A stretch of DNA of 64,000 nt from Mesorhizobium sp. YC-39 (GCF_025753795.1 NZ_JAOWPS010000004.1:310001-374000), one strand, 5' to 3'; positions 23,655-32,486 are shown, numbered from the stretch's first letter. Notes: generated from the sequence alone by a model not told the origin. Numbers and translations: made by a program.

Positions 23655-24698
23655 ATGACCGGCGCCTCGCCCTGGTGGACGCCCGATGTCCATGCCGACC
23701 GCCGGCCGCGGCTGATCCTGCGCAACCGGATCGCTGCCGCCTTTCGCGACTGGTTTGCGCGGCGCGATTTCGTCGAGGTCGAGGCTGCGGCCCTGCAAAT
23801 CTCGCCCGGCAATGAGGCACATCTGTCGGCCTTCGCCACCGAGGCGATCGGGCCGGATGGCACTCGCCAGCCGCTCTATCTCCACACCTCGCCGGAATTC
23901 GCCTGCAAGAAGCTGCTGGCCGCCGGCGAGAAGCGGCTGTTCAGCCTCGGCGCCGTCTACCGCAACCGCGAGCGCGGCCCCTTGCACCATCCGTCCTTCA
24001 CCATGCTCGAATGGTACCGGGCCGATGAAGCCTATGAGAGCCTGATGCAGGATTGCGCCGGGCTCGTCGCGCTGGCGGCGGAGCAGGCGGGCGCCAGGCG
24101 TTTTGTCTTTCGCGGCCGCGAGGCCGACCCGTTCGCCGCGCCGGAACGGTTGAGCGTCGCTGATGCTTTTTCGCGTCATGCCGGCATCGACCTGCTGGCG
24201 ACGGTGGGGGCGGACGGGAATACGGATCGCGAAGCGCTGCATGCGGCGCTGGTCGAGGCCGGCTTGCGCACCGCGCCCGACGACAATTGGGCGGATCTGT
24301 TCAGCCGGGTGATGGTGGAGAAGGTCGAGCCGATGCTGGGGCAGGGGCGGACCACCATCCTCTACGGCTATCCGATCTCAGAGGCAGCCCTTGCCCGGCC
24401 GAGCGCTGATGATGCCAGGGTTGCCGAGCGCTTCGAGCTCTATTGCTGCGGCGTCGAACTGGCCAACGCCTTCGGCGAACTGACCGACGCGGCCGAACAG
24501 CGCCGGCGTTTCCAGATCGAGATGGACGAGAAGCAGCGCATCTATGGCGAGCGCTATCCGATCGACGAGGATTTTCTCGCGGCGTTGGCCATCATGCCGC
24601 AAGCGAGCGGTTCGGCGCTCGGCTTCGACCGGCTGGTGATGCTGGCGACAGGGGCGGGCAGGGTCGAGGATGTGATGTGGACGCCGGTGGCGGGTTAG
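23655..24698 (+). CDS. epmA: EF-P lysyl-lysine ligase (EpmA/GenX)
   Basis: The 347-residue protein is a class II lysyl-tRNA synthetase catalytic domain without an anticodon-binding domain. Motif 2 is seen in FSLGAVYRNRERGPLHHPSF followed by MLEWY, and motif 3 in SGSALGFDRLVML. EpmA attaches (R)-beta-lysine to EF-P Lys34. The aminomutase EpmB that supplies beta-lysine is not in the window. It is divergent from efp. Confidence 0.93.
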   Translation: MTGASPWWTPDVHADRRPRLILRNRIAAAFRDWFARRDFVEVEAAALQISPGNEAHLSAFATEAIGPDGTRQPLYLHTSPEFACKKLLAAGEKRLFSLGAVYRNRERGPLHHPSFTMLEWYRADEAYESLMQDCAGLVALAAEQAGARRFVFRGREADPFAAPERLSVADAFSRHAGIDLLATVGADGNTDREALHAALVEAGLRTAPDDNWADLFSRVMVEKVEPMLGQGRTTILYGYPISEAALARPSADDARVAERFELYCCGVELANAFGELTDAAEQRRRFQIEMDEKQRIYGERYPIDEDFLAALAIMPQASGSALGFDRLVMLATGAGRVEDVMWTPVAG

Positions 24699-24723
24699 TA
24701 AGAGGGGCCTCGCGCCATCCTCC

Positions 24724-25347
24724 CTACCGTCCCATCAGCAAACCGACGATCAGCCGCTGCATGTTGCCGGCCTTGCCAAATTCGACGCGGTCGAACTCGC
24801 GGCTTGCCTGCCGCTGGGCCTGAGAGAGTTCGGAGAGCCGGTTGGTCAGCTCGGTCCTGATCTTCTTGCAGCCGGGGTCGCCAGGCACTGTCAGGCCGAC
24901 GCTGACGGCTTCGATTTGGCGCACCATGTCGGCGATTGCGTCGCCATGCACCTTTTCGTGGGCGGCGATGCCGGCGGCGAAAATTTCCCAGCTCTTCTGG
25001 ACCGTGGCCGGCAGCGGTTTGGAGGGTTTCGGCAAGGTGTAGGTGATGATGAGCTTCGGCCGTGCCGAAGCCAGCACGCAGGCATCGCCGCGCGGCTGAT
25101 AATCCCTGACCCAGGTCAGCTTGAAATTGGTATGCGCGATGACGCGGTGCTTGCTCTTGCCGATCATCGGCCCCCGCTCGCCGATCGAGGCATAGAGCTC
25201 CGGCCCGGTCTGCCCCGAAATGGCGTAGGTCTCGATCTTCTCGATCAGCTTCCATTCAGGTTTCGACTGTTCCGCAGTCTGTGCCTGGGAGACCGGCGGC
25301 GCCAGCAGCGAGGCCGCAAGCAAATATTTCAGAAGCTTCATGCGCAT
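24724..25347 (-). CDS. exported DUF922-family protein with HExxH-like motif
   Basis: The 207-residue protein has a signal peptide (KLLKYLLAASLLAPPVSQAQ, cleavage near residue 25). The mature part contains IAAHEKVHGD, a zinc-metalloprotease HExxH-type motif in the position typical of DUF922, and two Cys that may form a disulfide. It is predicted to act in the periplasm. The start may be the ATG at 25347 or 25341; a TTG at 25353 is also in frame. Confidence 0.75.
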   Translation of the reverse strand: MRMKLLKYLLAASLLAPPVSQAQTAEQSKPEWKLIEKIETYAISGQTGPELYASIGERGPMIGKSKHRVIAHTNFKLTWVRDYQPRGDACVLASARPKLIITYTLPKPSKPLPATVQKSWEIFAAGIAAHEKVHGDAIADMVRQIEAVSVGLTVPGDPGCKKIRTELTNRLSELSQAQRQASREFDRVEFGKAGNMQRLIVGLLMGR

Positions 25348-25624
25348 TTCCAAGCCTGGAGCGGGAAGCCGCCCGTAGCAGGGATCGTCACCTGGGTGAA
25401 GCTACTTGAGGGGAGGCACAGGAAAATGGCGGGCTTTCGGCCCGTTTCAGCCTGGCCGCCATAATCGTGCCCGCGAGCCCGCCACGGCTCTGGCTGGCCG
25501 CTCGGCCGGCGTCGCCCGGCAATTTCGCTCCGCTTATTGCCGGCCGCGCTGTCAGGCCCCAGATTCCCCTGTGTTGCCAGCTTGCGGGATGCCGGCTCCC
25601 GGCACTCTCCCAATGGAGGTGAGC

Positions 25625-25843
25625 ATGACACGCGACGACATCATTTCGGTGCTGGGGCCAGTCGACGAGACCGTCATCGCCGACATCGTCTCGACCGGCG
25701 CGACGATCGAGGAATTGCGCGAGGCCTTCGCCTGGATCGGCGCCGACGAGGCGCTGGTGAACGAAGGCCGTCAACTGCCGTCGGCAAGGGTGGCGGCACT
25801 GATCGAGTTGCTCGAGACGCCGGACGAGGAAGAGCTGCCGTAG
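25625..25843 (+). CDS. small conserved acidic protein
   Basis: The 72-residue acidic, helical protein (MTRDDIISVLGPVDETVIAD) has a strong SD (GGAGGTGAGC). No known domain or signal peptide is visible. It looks like a small conserved rhizobial protein. It is convergent with the acyltransferase gene, with a 17-base gap. Confidence 0.65.
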   Translation: MTRDDIISVLGPVDETVIADIVSTGATIEELREAFAWIGADEALVNEGRQLPSARVAALIELLETPDEEELP

Positions 25844-25860
25844 CGGAGCGGGCGCCTGCG

Positions 25861-27828
25861 TCACTTTACGGTAGCTGTCACCATGTTGGAGAACAGCGCG
25901 CGCTCGACCGGCCGCTCCAGCGTCTGCGCAAAGGGTGTCGCCATGTGGTGGCGGTCGCGGTAAGCCAGCTGGCCGCCGATGAAGACATGACAGGTCTCGG
26001 CGTCGCAGAACTGGTCGGTCATGTCGACATAGGTGGCGTTCGGTATCGAGCGGACGATGTCGCGCTCCACCGCGGCGGCGGCATCGTTGGCGGCGTAGGC
26101 CCGCGTCTGGTCGCACAGCGATGGTGTCTGTCCCCGCCACAGCGCGCGGGCCACGCAGGTGTCGACCTGCTCGTCGTTGAAGGGCACGTCGCGGATGAAG
26201 GCGACCTTCAGCCCGGCCCGGCTGAACGCCTCGATCGTCGCGCGCAGGCCGGCGCGCCATTCCGCATCCTGGCTGTCGGACACTTTGGCGTTGGGCGACA
26301 TCTTGCGCGAGCTCGCCAGCGCGATCTCCGAAATCACCACCAGGCTCGGCCGCGCGGCGATGATCTCCTTGATCGACTGCGCGCGCCATTGGTCGCACTC
26401 GGTGTAGTCGCGCTTCAGCTTGGTGACCCAGATCGTCAATTGAGAGGCCCGGCAGGAGGATTTGAGCCAGGTGAGGACCCGGTAGTTGTGCTTTTGCGCC
26501 GCCTCGATCAGCGGCGTCGACCAATGGTCGGCATGCGAATCGCCGAACAGCGCGATCGAGCCTTCAGCGTTTTTCGAGCCGAACACGCAGTGTTTTGGCG
26601 TGACATCCTCGAAGTCGATAATGCAGCCCCCGGCGCGCGCGGTGGAGGGCAGTGCGGCGCTCTCGGCGATGATGCGCTGTTCGGGGTCGATATCGTGCAC
26701 GGCGAGGCGCGCATTGGCGTAAGCGGCTGCGACGCCGGTGCCGGTCAGGAGGACGGCCGGCACCAGCGCCCGCGCCGCATTGGCCATTAGCCAGCCATTG
26801 CGACGGATCGGGTTCTCGATGAAATTATAGGTGAAGATCGACAGCGCCAGCGTCAGCACCAGGCAGCCGAGCCGATCGGCAAGCGACAACTCGGGAACCA
26901 TCATCGCGGCATAGACAATGACCGGCCAGTGCCAGAGATAGAGCGAATAGGAAAGCTTTCCCAGCCATTGCAGAGGCGGCAGCGACAGCAGGGCGCTCGG
27001 CCCTTTTTGCATATTGCCCGAGCCGGTCAGGAGCAACAGCACGGCGCCGGCCACCGGCACCAGCGCCATCACGCCGGGGAAGGGAGCGTCCTCGCTGAAG
27101 GTCAGATAGGCGCCGGCGATCAGCGCCAAGCCGAGCCATGCGCATGCCGCGCCAAGTTGCGGGCGCTGCCGCCAGAATCCTGCCGGCGCCATCGTCGCCA
27201 GGCCGCCGGCAGCGAACTCCCAGGCCCTGAGCGGCGAGAAATAGAAGGCCCAGGGCTGCGATATTTCCGTCAGCCAGGCGCAGACGGCGAACGACACCAC
27301 GCCGGCGAGGCCGATCACCAGGATCGCCGCGCGCCTGCCCGGGCGCAGCCAGGCGGCAAGCAGCAGCAGCGCCGGCCATGCGAGATAGAACTGCTCCTCG
27401 ACCGAGAGTGACCAGAAGTGGATGAAGGGGTTGTTCGCCGCATCCGGGGCGAAATAGTCGAACGACCAGCGGATCAGCCAGAAATTGATCGCATAGGCCG
27501 ACGCGAACATGGCGCCTTTCGAATAGAGCGACTGTTCCTCCGGCGCCAGGATGAAATAGCCGGCGACAAGCGTGGCCAGGATGACGAACAGCGAGGCCGG
27601 CAGCAGGCGCCTGGCGCGCCGGGCGTAGAAGCGCCACAGGTCCAGCCTGCCGGTGTCGTCGATTTCCCGCAGCAACTGGCCGGTGATCAGATAGCCGGAG
27701 ATGACGAAGAAGATGTCGACGCCAGTGAAGCCGCCCGGCAGGTCCGACAGGCCGAAATGGAACGCGATGACGCCCGACACCGCGAGCGCCCGCAGCCCTT
27801 CGATATCAGGCCGGAACGATGCTGACAC
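25861..27828 (-). CDS. OafA/YrhL-type O-acyltransferase with SGNH domain
   Basis: The 655-residue inner-membrane protein has an Acyltransferase_3 domain with ten or so helices (residues 1-360; RPDIEGLRALAV, GVDIFFVISGYLI, FIHFWSLSVEEQFYLAWP) and a periplasmic SGNH hydrolase-like domain (FGDSHADHWSTPL, about residue 450, and ...FCDAETCHVF... towards the end). Such proteins O-acetylate LPS, peptidoglycan or exopolysaccharide. The start is a GTG at 27828 behind GGGGG. No polysaccharide genes are adjacent. Confidence 0.9.
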   Translation of the reverse strand: MSASFRPDIEGLRALAVSGVIAFHFGLSDLPGGFTGVDIFFVISGYLITGQLLREIDDTGRLDLWRFYARRARRLLPASLFVILATLVAGYFILAPEEQSLYSKGAMFASAYAINFWLIRWSFDYFAPDAANNPFIHFWSLSVEEQFYLAWPALLLLAAWLRPGRRAAILVIGLAGVVSFAVCAWLTEISQPWAFYFSPLRAWEFAAGGLATMAPAGFWRQRPQLGAACAWLGLALIAGAYLTFSEDAPFPGVMALVPVAGAVLLLLTGSGNMQKGPSALLSLPPLQWLGKLSYSLYLWHWPVIVYAAMMVPELSLADRLGCLVLTLALSIFTYNFIENPIRRNGWLMANAARALVPAVLLTGTGVAAAYANARLAVHDIDPEQRIIAESAALPSTARAGGCIIDFEDVTPKHCVFGSKNAEGSIALFGDSHADHWSTPLIEAAQKHNYRVLTWLKSSCRASQLTIWVTKLKRDYTECDQWRAQSIKEIIAARPSLVVISEIALASSRKMSPNAKVSDSQDAEWRAGLRATIEAFSRAGLKVAFIRDVPFNDEQVDTCVARALWRGQTPSLCDQTRAYAANDAAAAVERDIVRSIPNATYVDMTDQFCDAETCHVFIGGQLAYRDRHHMATPFAQTLERPVERALFSNMVTATVK

Positions 27829-28119
27829 GACGAACCCCCGTGTTGGTCGTTGACACCCCCACCCGACGCGAAACCTCGACGCGATGTGTCGATATTGCAA
27901 TGCAACAAATCTAACGCAGTGCAACATAAGGGGAAGATTCGCGGGTAAGCGGTAGCGGCAAGTGGCGCCAGAGGTCGGCGCTGCTGCCCGGTTTGTGCCG
28001 CTGCTGGCCGTTTTTTGCGCGCCAAGCACCACCTAGCCCGACTTGCGGGCTTGTATGTCCATCCAGCCTTTTAGAGGAGCCTGGCACTCACGCGCCGGGC
28101 TCCCCCTCGGTTCGCACCA

Positions 28120-28476
28120 TCACGCGTGCGCGTGCGGGTGACGGTAGTCCCAGACTGCCCAGGCCGAAGCGGCGACAACCAGCACGCCGAGGACCACATG
28201 GGTCCCCATTGCGTTGACGCTCGCGGCAAAGCCGAGCAACCAGGGCGAGACGATCAGCCAGAGCCCTACAACAAGGTTCAGCCACTCTTCCCACTCGGCG
28301 AATGCCGAGAGCGCGGCGAGCGCCAGGGCACCGAGCACAATGCCGGAAATCCAGGCGTTCCACGCAGGATTGGCTTCCGTGACGAAGCCGATGATCCAGG
28401 GTGAGATGAAGAGGCAGATCGCAAGGACCAGATTGATCCAATCCTGGGCCTTCTTTCCTTCCATCAGGTTTGCCAT
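28120..28476 (-). CDS. SPW-repeat membrane protein
   Basis: The 118-residue protein has four membrane helices arranged as two repeats, each with an SPW motif: LFISPWIIGF and LIVSPWLLGF, each preceded by a short amphipathic region with WINLVL or WLNLVV. The function of SPW-repeat proteins is unknown. GGAGGTTGTC precedes the ATG. A 16-bp palindrome lies 42 bases upstream. Confidence 0.85.
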   Translation of the reverse strand: MANLMEGKKAQDWINLVLAICLFISPWIIGFVTEANPAWNAWISGIVLGALALAALSAFAEWEEWLNLVVGLWLIVSPWLLGFAASVNAMGTHVVLGVLVVAASAWAVWDYRHPHAHA

Positions 28477-28517
28477 GACAACCTCCACAGATGAAGCTTG
28501 ACCAAAGCACGATATTC

Positions 28518-28533
28518 GCGTGCAAATGCACGC
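28518..28533. promoter_or_regulatory. 16-bp palindrome upstream of the SPW gene
   Basis: GCGTGCA-AA-TGCACGC is a perfect palindrome with 7-bp arms and a 2-bp centre, in an otherwise AT-rich upstream region. It is a candidate operator for an unknown dimeric regulator. Confidence 0.5.
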
Positions 28534-28638
28534 TTAACTATTGATGTAATTACGCTTCAACCGGCCTTCAAGAAGGCGCCCCCCGGCGTCGACAAAGGCG
28601 CAAGGCCCAAGCGATTCATGGGCCAAAAACTTACGCGA

Positions 28639-28860
28639 TCACGCCTTTTTCAGGAACTCGGTTTTCAGCACCAGGCCTTTCACCTGCTTGGTATTGCACT
28701 CGATCTCGTCAGGATTGCCGTTGAGACGGATGTTCTTCACCAGCGTGCCGCGCTTGATCGTCTCCGATGTGCCCTTGACCTTCAAATCCTTGATCAGGGT
28801 CACGGAATCGCCCTCGTTCAACGGAGTGCCGTTGCTGTCTCTTACGATCACGTCTGTCAT
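28639..28860 (-). CDS. PhnA C-terminal domain (YjdM-like) protein
   Basis: The 73-residue protein corresponds to the KOW-like C-terminal domain of PhnA/YjdM (VRDSNGTPLNEGDSVTLIKD, then VKGTSETIKRGT and KVKGLVLKTEFLKK-type end). The N-terminal zinc ribbon of full-length PhnA is absent, a common short form. The name alkylphosphonate utilisation protein is historical; the role is unknown. It stands alone. Confidence 0.82.
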   Translation of the reverse strand: MTDVIVRDSNGTPLNEGDSVTLIKDLKVKGTSETIKRGTLVKNIRLNGNPDEIECNTKQVKGLVLKTEFLKKA

Positions 28861-29034
28861 GTCGGGTCTCTCATCGGGCCGGTGGGTGGTGCCGGGGTCG
28901 GCCCTATCCCGCGGATGGCGCAAGGTCAAGCGGACCGCCGCCAGTGCGAAGGCAGGGCATTCGCGTTGCCGATGTCCGGGGCATCGGCTATTGACCGGCA
29001 GCCAATGCCGGCGCAGTTCAAATGGAGCCCGATC

Positions 29035-29388
29035 ATGACAGACCAGACCATCCTCAAATTCGGCGCCGTTGAAAACGCCGAGGCCGGCGACCTCGCGGGC
29101 TGGGTCGTGGTCGACGGCAACCCGACCATGAAGACCGCCGTCCAGCACACCACCAAAGACGGCAAGGTCATGTCGGGAACCTGGCAGGCCACCCCCGGCA
29201 CCTATCACGCGACCTATACCGATTACGAATTCGTGCACATGATCTCGGGCCGTATCGTCATCACGCCCGATGGCGGCACGCCCGTCGAAGTCGGCCCTGG
29301 CGATGCCTTCGTAGTCGAAGCCGATTTCAGAGGAACGTGGAAGATCATTGAGCCGGTGACCAAGCACTTCGTCGTCAGGGTCGGCTGA
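29035..29388 (+). CDS. cupin-domain protein (Cupin_3/DUF861)
   Basis: The 117-residue protein is a single small beta barrel: GTWQATPGTYHATYTDYEFV, HMISGRIVITPDGG and VGPGDAFVVEADFRGTW. The second motif fits (R/E)xxxILxGxxxV with replaced metal ligands, as in DUF861 proteins. It may bind a small ligand. GGAG precedes the ATG at 29035. Confidence 0.78.
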   Translation: MTDQTILKFGAVENAEAGDLAGWVVVDGNPTMKTAVQHTTKDGKVMSGTWQATPGTYHATYTDYEFVHMISGRIVITPDGGTPVEVGPGDAFVVEADFRGTWKIIEPVTKHFVVRVG

Positions 29389-29510
29389 AGCGAGGCGGCA
29401 CTGCCAGGCAGGTGAGAGTGGAAGGACTGGTACTGCCGGGCTGATGAAGCTCTCCGATGGAAGCGGAACCTATCACTATCTCAGGTTGTTGTGTCGCTGG
29501 AAGGCGGCCC

Positions 29511-29684
29511 ATGCCCCTCACAGTCCGAACCACGCTCTGCGACATTCGTGATGACCTGCATGCCCTGCGCAAGACGGTGGCAAGCCGTGGTCACATTGAG
29601 GCGATCCAGGCCATCGATGCGCTGATCGGCGTCGCCGAAATGGAGGCGGTCCGGGCCATCCGGCGGCTCGACCAGGGTGCCTGA
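29511..29684 (+). CDS. small hypothetical protein
   Basis: A frame of 57 residues from ATG 29511 (MPLTVRTTLCDIRDDLHALR) or 75 from ATG 29457. It is helical, charged and lacks known motifs. The sequence is protein-like but the SD is weak at both starts. It lies 52 bases before the flavin-binding protein gene on the same strand. Confidence 0.4.
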   Translation: MPLTVRTTLCDIRDDLHALRKTVASRGHIEAIQAIDALIGVAEMEAVRAIRRLDQGA

Positions 29685-29736
29685 CTCAACCAGGATCTGA
29701 CCCAGCAGAAACGAACCAACGGAAAGAACAATCACA

Positions 29737-30222
29737 ATGAATATCAGGGAGATGACGCGACAGGAATGCACCGTCATGTTGAAGTCGGCCAGGCTTGGCC
29801 GCCTCGGCTGTGTCAGAAACAACCGGCCTTATGTGGTGCCGATCCATTTTGCCTTCGGCGACAATTTCATTTTCAGCTTCTCGCTGCTCGGCAAGAAGGT
29901 CGAGTGGATGCGGGTCAACCCGCGAGTCTGCCTGCAGGTCGACGATGTCGGCGGCGTCCATGGCTGGAAGAGCGTCGTCGTCGACGGCGTCTTCGAGGAC
30001 TTGCCGAAGGCGCCCGCTCTGAATCCGACGGCGCCGGCCGTCGTCCAGCAGGGGCCGCAGTCGGACCATGAGCGTGAATTTGCCTGGTCGCTGCTGCAGA
30101 AGCACGCCAACTGGTGGGAGCCCGGCTCGCTCAATCTGGGTGCGACGCCTGTCACTGCCGGCAGCCATCTGTTTTACCAGATCAAGATCGAGACAATTTC
30201 CGGACGGCAGGCGTTTCGGTAG
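29737..30222 (+). CDS. pyridoxamine 5'-phosphate oxidase-like flavin-binding protein
   Basis: The 161-residue protein has the split-barrel FMN-binding fold of the Pyridox_ox_2/NimA group: ARLGRLGCVRNNRPYVVPIH, FSLLGKKVEWMRVNPRVCLQ and WKSVVVDGVFEDL. Members bind FMN, F420 or heme and reduce varied substrates. A rho-independent-type hairpin lies downstream at 30288-30332. The ATG has a weak AAAGAAC-type upstream sequence. Confidence 0.8.
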   Translation: MNIREMTRQECTVMLKSARLGRLGCVRNNRPYVVPIHFAFGDNFIFSFSLLGKKVEWMRVNPRVCLQVDDVGGVHGWKSVVVDGVFEDLPKAPALNPTAPAVVQQGPQSDHEREFAWSLLQKHANWWEPGSLNLGATPVTAGSHLFYQIKIETISGRQAFR

Positions 30223-30287
30223 ACCCATGGTCGAGTAGCGTCCAATGTCTATGTCAAATGACGTACCCGTTGCCGGGCGAAAGACGC

Positions 30288-30332
30288 AAAAAAACCCGCA
30301 TTCCGGAGGGGGGATCGGGAAGCGGGCTTTTT
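30288..30332 (+). terminator. rho-independent-type terminator after the flavin-binding gene
   Basis: An A-run (30288-30294), CCCGC (30295-30299), a 22-base loop, GCGGG (30322-30326) and C followed by a T-run (30328-30332). The flanking A and T runs would make it work in both directions between the plus gene ending at 30222 and the minus gene ending at 30469. Confidence 0.6.
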
Positions 30333-30468
30333 AACAACCGAACGCTTGGGATGTTCGATATGTCAAATAACATAGAAGCGAAGGATTGGTTCCACCCGCA
30401 ATCATCTAATTCTGCTACGGTGCGTCAGCCGCAAGTGTGGCGTCGGTTAGGAGCAAGCGCAGCGTCGG

Positions 30469-30699
30469 CTAGAAGTTGAAATAGATCGCCGGCGGATATG
30501 GATTGGACCCATCCTTGCCGGCTGGCGCCACCATCGCACCAGACGAGGCCGTGATCCCACCTGTGGGCTTGTCATCTAGCTGCGGCCTGCTTTCGTTGGC
30601 CGTGGCCGCCTTGGTCCCGGTGGCAACGACTTTCGTCTTGGCCTCCACGGATTGCGAAAATGCTAGCAGGACGAGAATTGCAGACAGGGCAAGTTTCAT
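30469..30699 (-). CDS. small exported protein
   Basis: The 76-residue protein has a signal peptide (MKLALSAILVLLAFSQSVEA, cleavage near residue 20) and a short polar mature part ending NPYPPAIYFNF. No domain is known. GGAGGGACC gives the start. Its upstream region carries a 23-bp inverted repeat and a 40-bp segment duplicated upstream of the next minus-strand small gene. Confidence 0.62.
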   Translation of the reverse strand: MKLALSAILVLLAFSQSVEAKTKVVATGTKAATANESRPQLDDKPTGGITASSGAMVAPAGKDGSNPYPPAIYFNF

Positions 30700-30712
30700 G
30701 ATGGGTCCCTCC

Positions 30713-30735
30713 GTGGTTAACGCAAGGTTAACCAC
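30713..30735. promoter_or_regulatory. perfect 9-bp inverted repeat next to the start of the small exported gene
   Basis: GTGGTTAAC-GCAAG-GTTAACCAC lies 14 bases before the ATG at 30699 and directly upstream of its SD. It could be an operator or a leader hairpin that controls translation. Confidence 0.55.
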
Positions 30736-30762
30736 AGCCGCCGGCTCGAACACCGCCGCTGT

Positions 30763-30802
30763 GTGGAAGGGCGTCGAATTCTCCGGAATTCCTGGAATAT
30801 GG
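30763..30802. repeat. duplicated upstream segment, copy A
   Basis: This 40-bp segment matches 31425-31464 at 34 of 40 positions without gaps. It contains GAATTC and TTCCTGGAATATGG; on the minus strand CCATAT could be a -10 box with TTGCAG 17 bases upstream. It lies upstream of the small exported gene at 30699. Confidence 0.6.
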
Positions 30803-30970
30803 CTTGTGGAAAAGCGCGACTGCAAGGAACCGACGCGAGTCAGGCTTGCAGCCGCATCAAGGGCACCGGGTGCGCAGCACGTCGCGCAAAGTTTGACGGT
30901 CACTCGTCCTTGATAACCGTCGTTCGCGCATGAGGGCAGCAGCTATTCGCCCGCTTCGTCCGACCTGACG

Positions 30971-31228
30971 TCAATCCTTGAAGCCGGTCGAGTCGAGCAG
31001 GGCCACCTGCTTGCCGTCGATATAAAAGCGGATCACATGCGCGCTGCTGTCGACTTCAATGCGCGTGGGCTCGATGGCCGCACGAACCGGCTTGCCGTAT
31101 GTCGCTGCCGCGCGTGAGCCGGCTGCAGCTCGCGACGGTCCGTCCGGCCCGAAGGTCAGCAGCAGCAGCGCGGCGGATCCAGCCGCAACGGCGGTGAAGG
31201 GGATTTTGGGAGAGGCGATCCAGGACAT
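30971..31228 (-). CDS. small membrane-anchored or exported protein
   Basis: The 85-residue protein has a hydrophobic N-terminal segment (residues about 10-27, TAVAAGSAALLLLTFGP) that is either a signal peptide or an anchor, and a short mature domain ending with a beta-hairpin-like VIRFYIDGKQVALLDSTGF. GGAAGGAAC precedes the ATG. Its distant upstream region has copy B of the duplicated segment. Confidence 0.6.
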   Translation of the reverse strand: MSWIASPKIPFTAVAAGSAALLLLTFGPDGPSRAAAGSRAAATYGKPVRAAIEPTRIEVDSSAHVIRFYIDGKQVALLDSTGFKD

Positions 31229-31553
31229 CGAATTGTTCCTTCCTTGGTTGAGGCGGCGGTTCGTTTTTCGGCCGGAAAGCCCGGTTTCGCGGTTGCTCAA
31301 ATCGGTCGTGCCATGACTGCGAGGGAGGAAGGGGTTGTGTATTCAAGCTCCAGATCGTTTTACGGCGGTTGCCCTTGCCTTGCGCGACCTTAGCGCCACC
31401 CGGCGGGGCGAAAAGGGCAGGCGCGTGGAACAGCGTGGAATTCCGCGGATTTCCTGGAATATGGAACTTTAGGAGAAGTGCGGCTCGCAATGAATGCTGT
31501 GGGAGCAAGTGCTGGCACATGTTATGCCTTGCAGTGGCATAAGGGGCAGTGGG
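31229..31553. other. 325-bp intergenic region with copy B of the duplicated segment and an inverted repeat
   Basis: Positions 31425-31464 are copy B of the 40-bp duplicated segment (34/40 identical to copy A). Positions 31522-31542 form TTATGCC-TTGCAGT-GGCATAA, a perfect 7-bp inverted repeat ending at the SD of the 31554 gene. The rest shows no gene. Confidence 0.55.
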
Positions 31554-32486
31554 ATGGCACAGCATATCGCGCAGAAATTGCGGCTGACTTCGGCCCTGCT
31601 GGGAGCCGTCAGTCGCAAGGATCTTGCGGCTGCGTTCCGTGACGTCAACCCGAACACGGCGTTCGATCTTGGTCGTGCCGACAAATGGCTGCAGGGCCGC
31701 GCCCAGCCACGCCAACTGAGCGTCTATGACGATTGGTCGAAGGTTCTTAAGCTGGAGCAACCCGGCGCCTGGATTGCCCAAAGCGATCTGCGCGGCTTCA
31801 CCGCCGCGATCTGCGCCCGACACGGCATCGACAGGACGGAACTGGAACGCCGCGCCGGCGCGCAGTTCGAGGCATCATCCGGGCATGAGGAGCGAGGCCT
31901 CGGATTGGCCCTTGCCGGAACCTACGCATGTTATTCGCATGCCTTGTCGCCCTATTATCGCGGCCAGCTGATCAGGGGCAGCCTGTCGATAGAGATCGGG
32001 CCGGGTGCGCACGGGTTGACTGCCGCCTATCGCGAGGTGTTGCCGACCGGGCAATTGCTGGTCGGCGGACCGGTGACCTCGACAAAACGCGGCCTTTATG
32101 CGCTTCTCAAGGAAACCGGCGGCGATGCCCATTTCTTCCTCTGCCTGTTCCCGCAGTCGCGGCCGGGAAGCGTGCTTGGCGGCTATATGTGCGGTGGCGC
32201 CATCATCGGTCCGGAGCCGCAGCCGTCCCTGACCAGGATCCTGATCGTCCGCTTGCGCGATCCGGCGCCGGAGGGATGGGGCGGCTATCTGCCCCCTGGC
32301 GGGTCGATCGCCAGAGATTTGGCATCGCTCGGTCTGACCGTCGAGCAGCCGGAAGCGGTCGACCGGCAGCTGGCGCAATTCCTCATCGGAGACAGCAGCG
32401 ACGGCGGCGCCAATCAGATCCCGCCGGCCGAGTTCCGGGCTATTCTAGATGTGTTCGACCGTCATTGGCTGCGCCAGTCGGGTTAG
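31554..32486 (+). CDS. unrecognised 310-residue soluble protein
   Basis: The protein starts MAQHIAQKLRLTSALLGAVS after an AGGGG SD. Residues 1-65 look like a helical domain resembling DNA-binding or XRE-like proteins (RKDLAAAFRDVNPNTAFDLG, KWLQGRAQPRQ). The rest has a mixed alpha/beta domain (YYRGQLIRGSLSIEI, TKRGLYALLKETGG, FFLCLFPQSRPGSVLGGYMC). No enzyme motif is visible. It could be a one-component regulator. An inverted repeat sits just before the SD, consistent with self-control. Confidence 0.6.
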   Translation: MAQHIAQKLRLTSALLGAVSRKDLAAAFRDVNPNTAFDLGRADKWLQGRAQPRQLSVYDDWSKVLKLEQPGAWIAQSDLRGFTAAICARHGIDRTELERRAGAQFEASSGHEERGLGLALAGTYACYSHALSPYYRGQLIRGSLSIEIGPGAHGLTAAYREVLPTGQLLVGGPVTSTKRGLYALLKETGGDAHFFLCLFPQSRPGSVLGGYMCGGAIIGPEPQPSLTRILIVRLRDPAPEGWGGYLPPGGSIARDLASLGLTVEQPEAVDRQLAQFLIGDSSDGGANQIPPAEFRAILDVFDRHWLRQSG

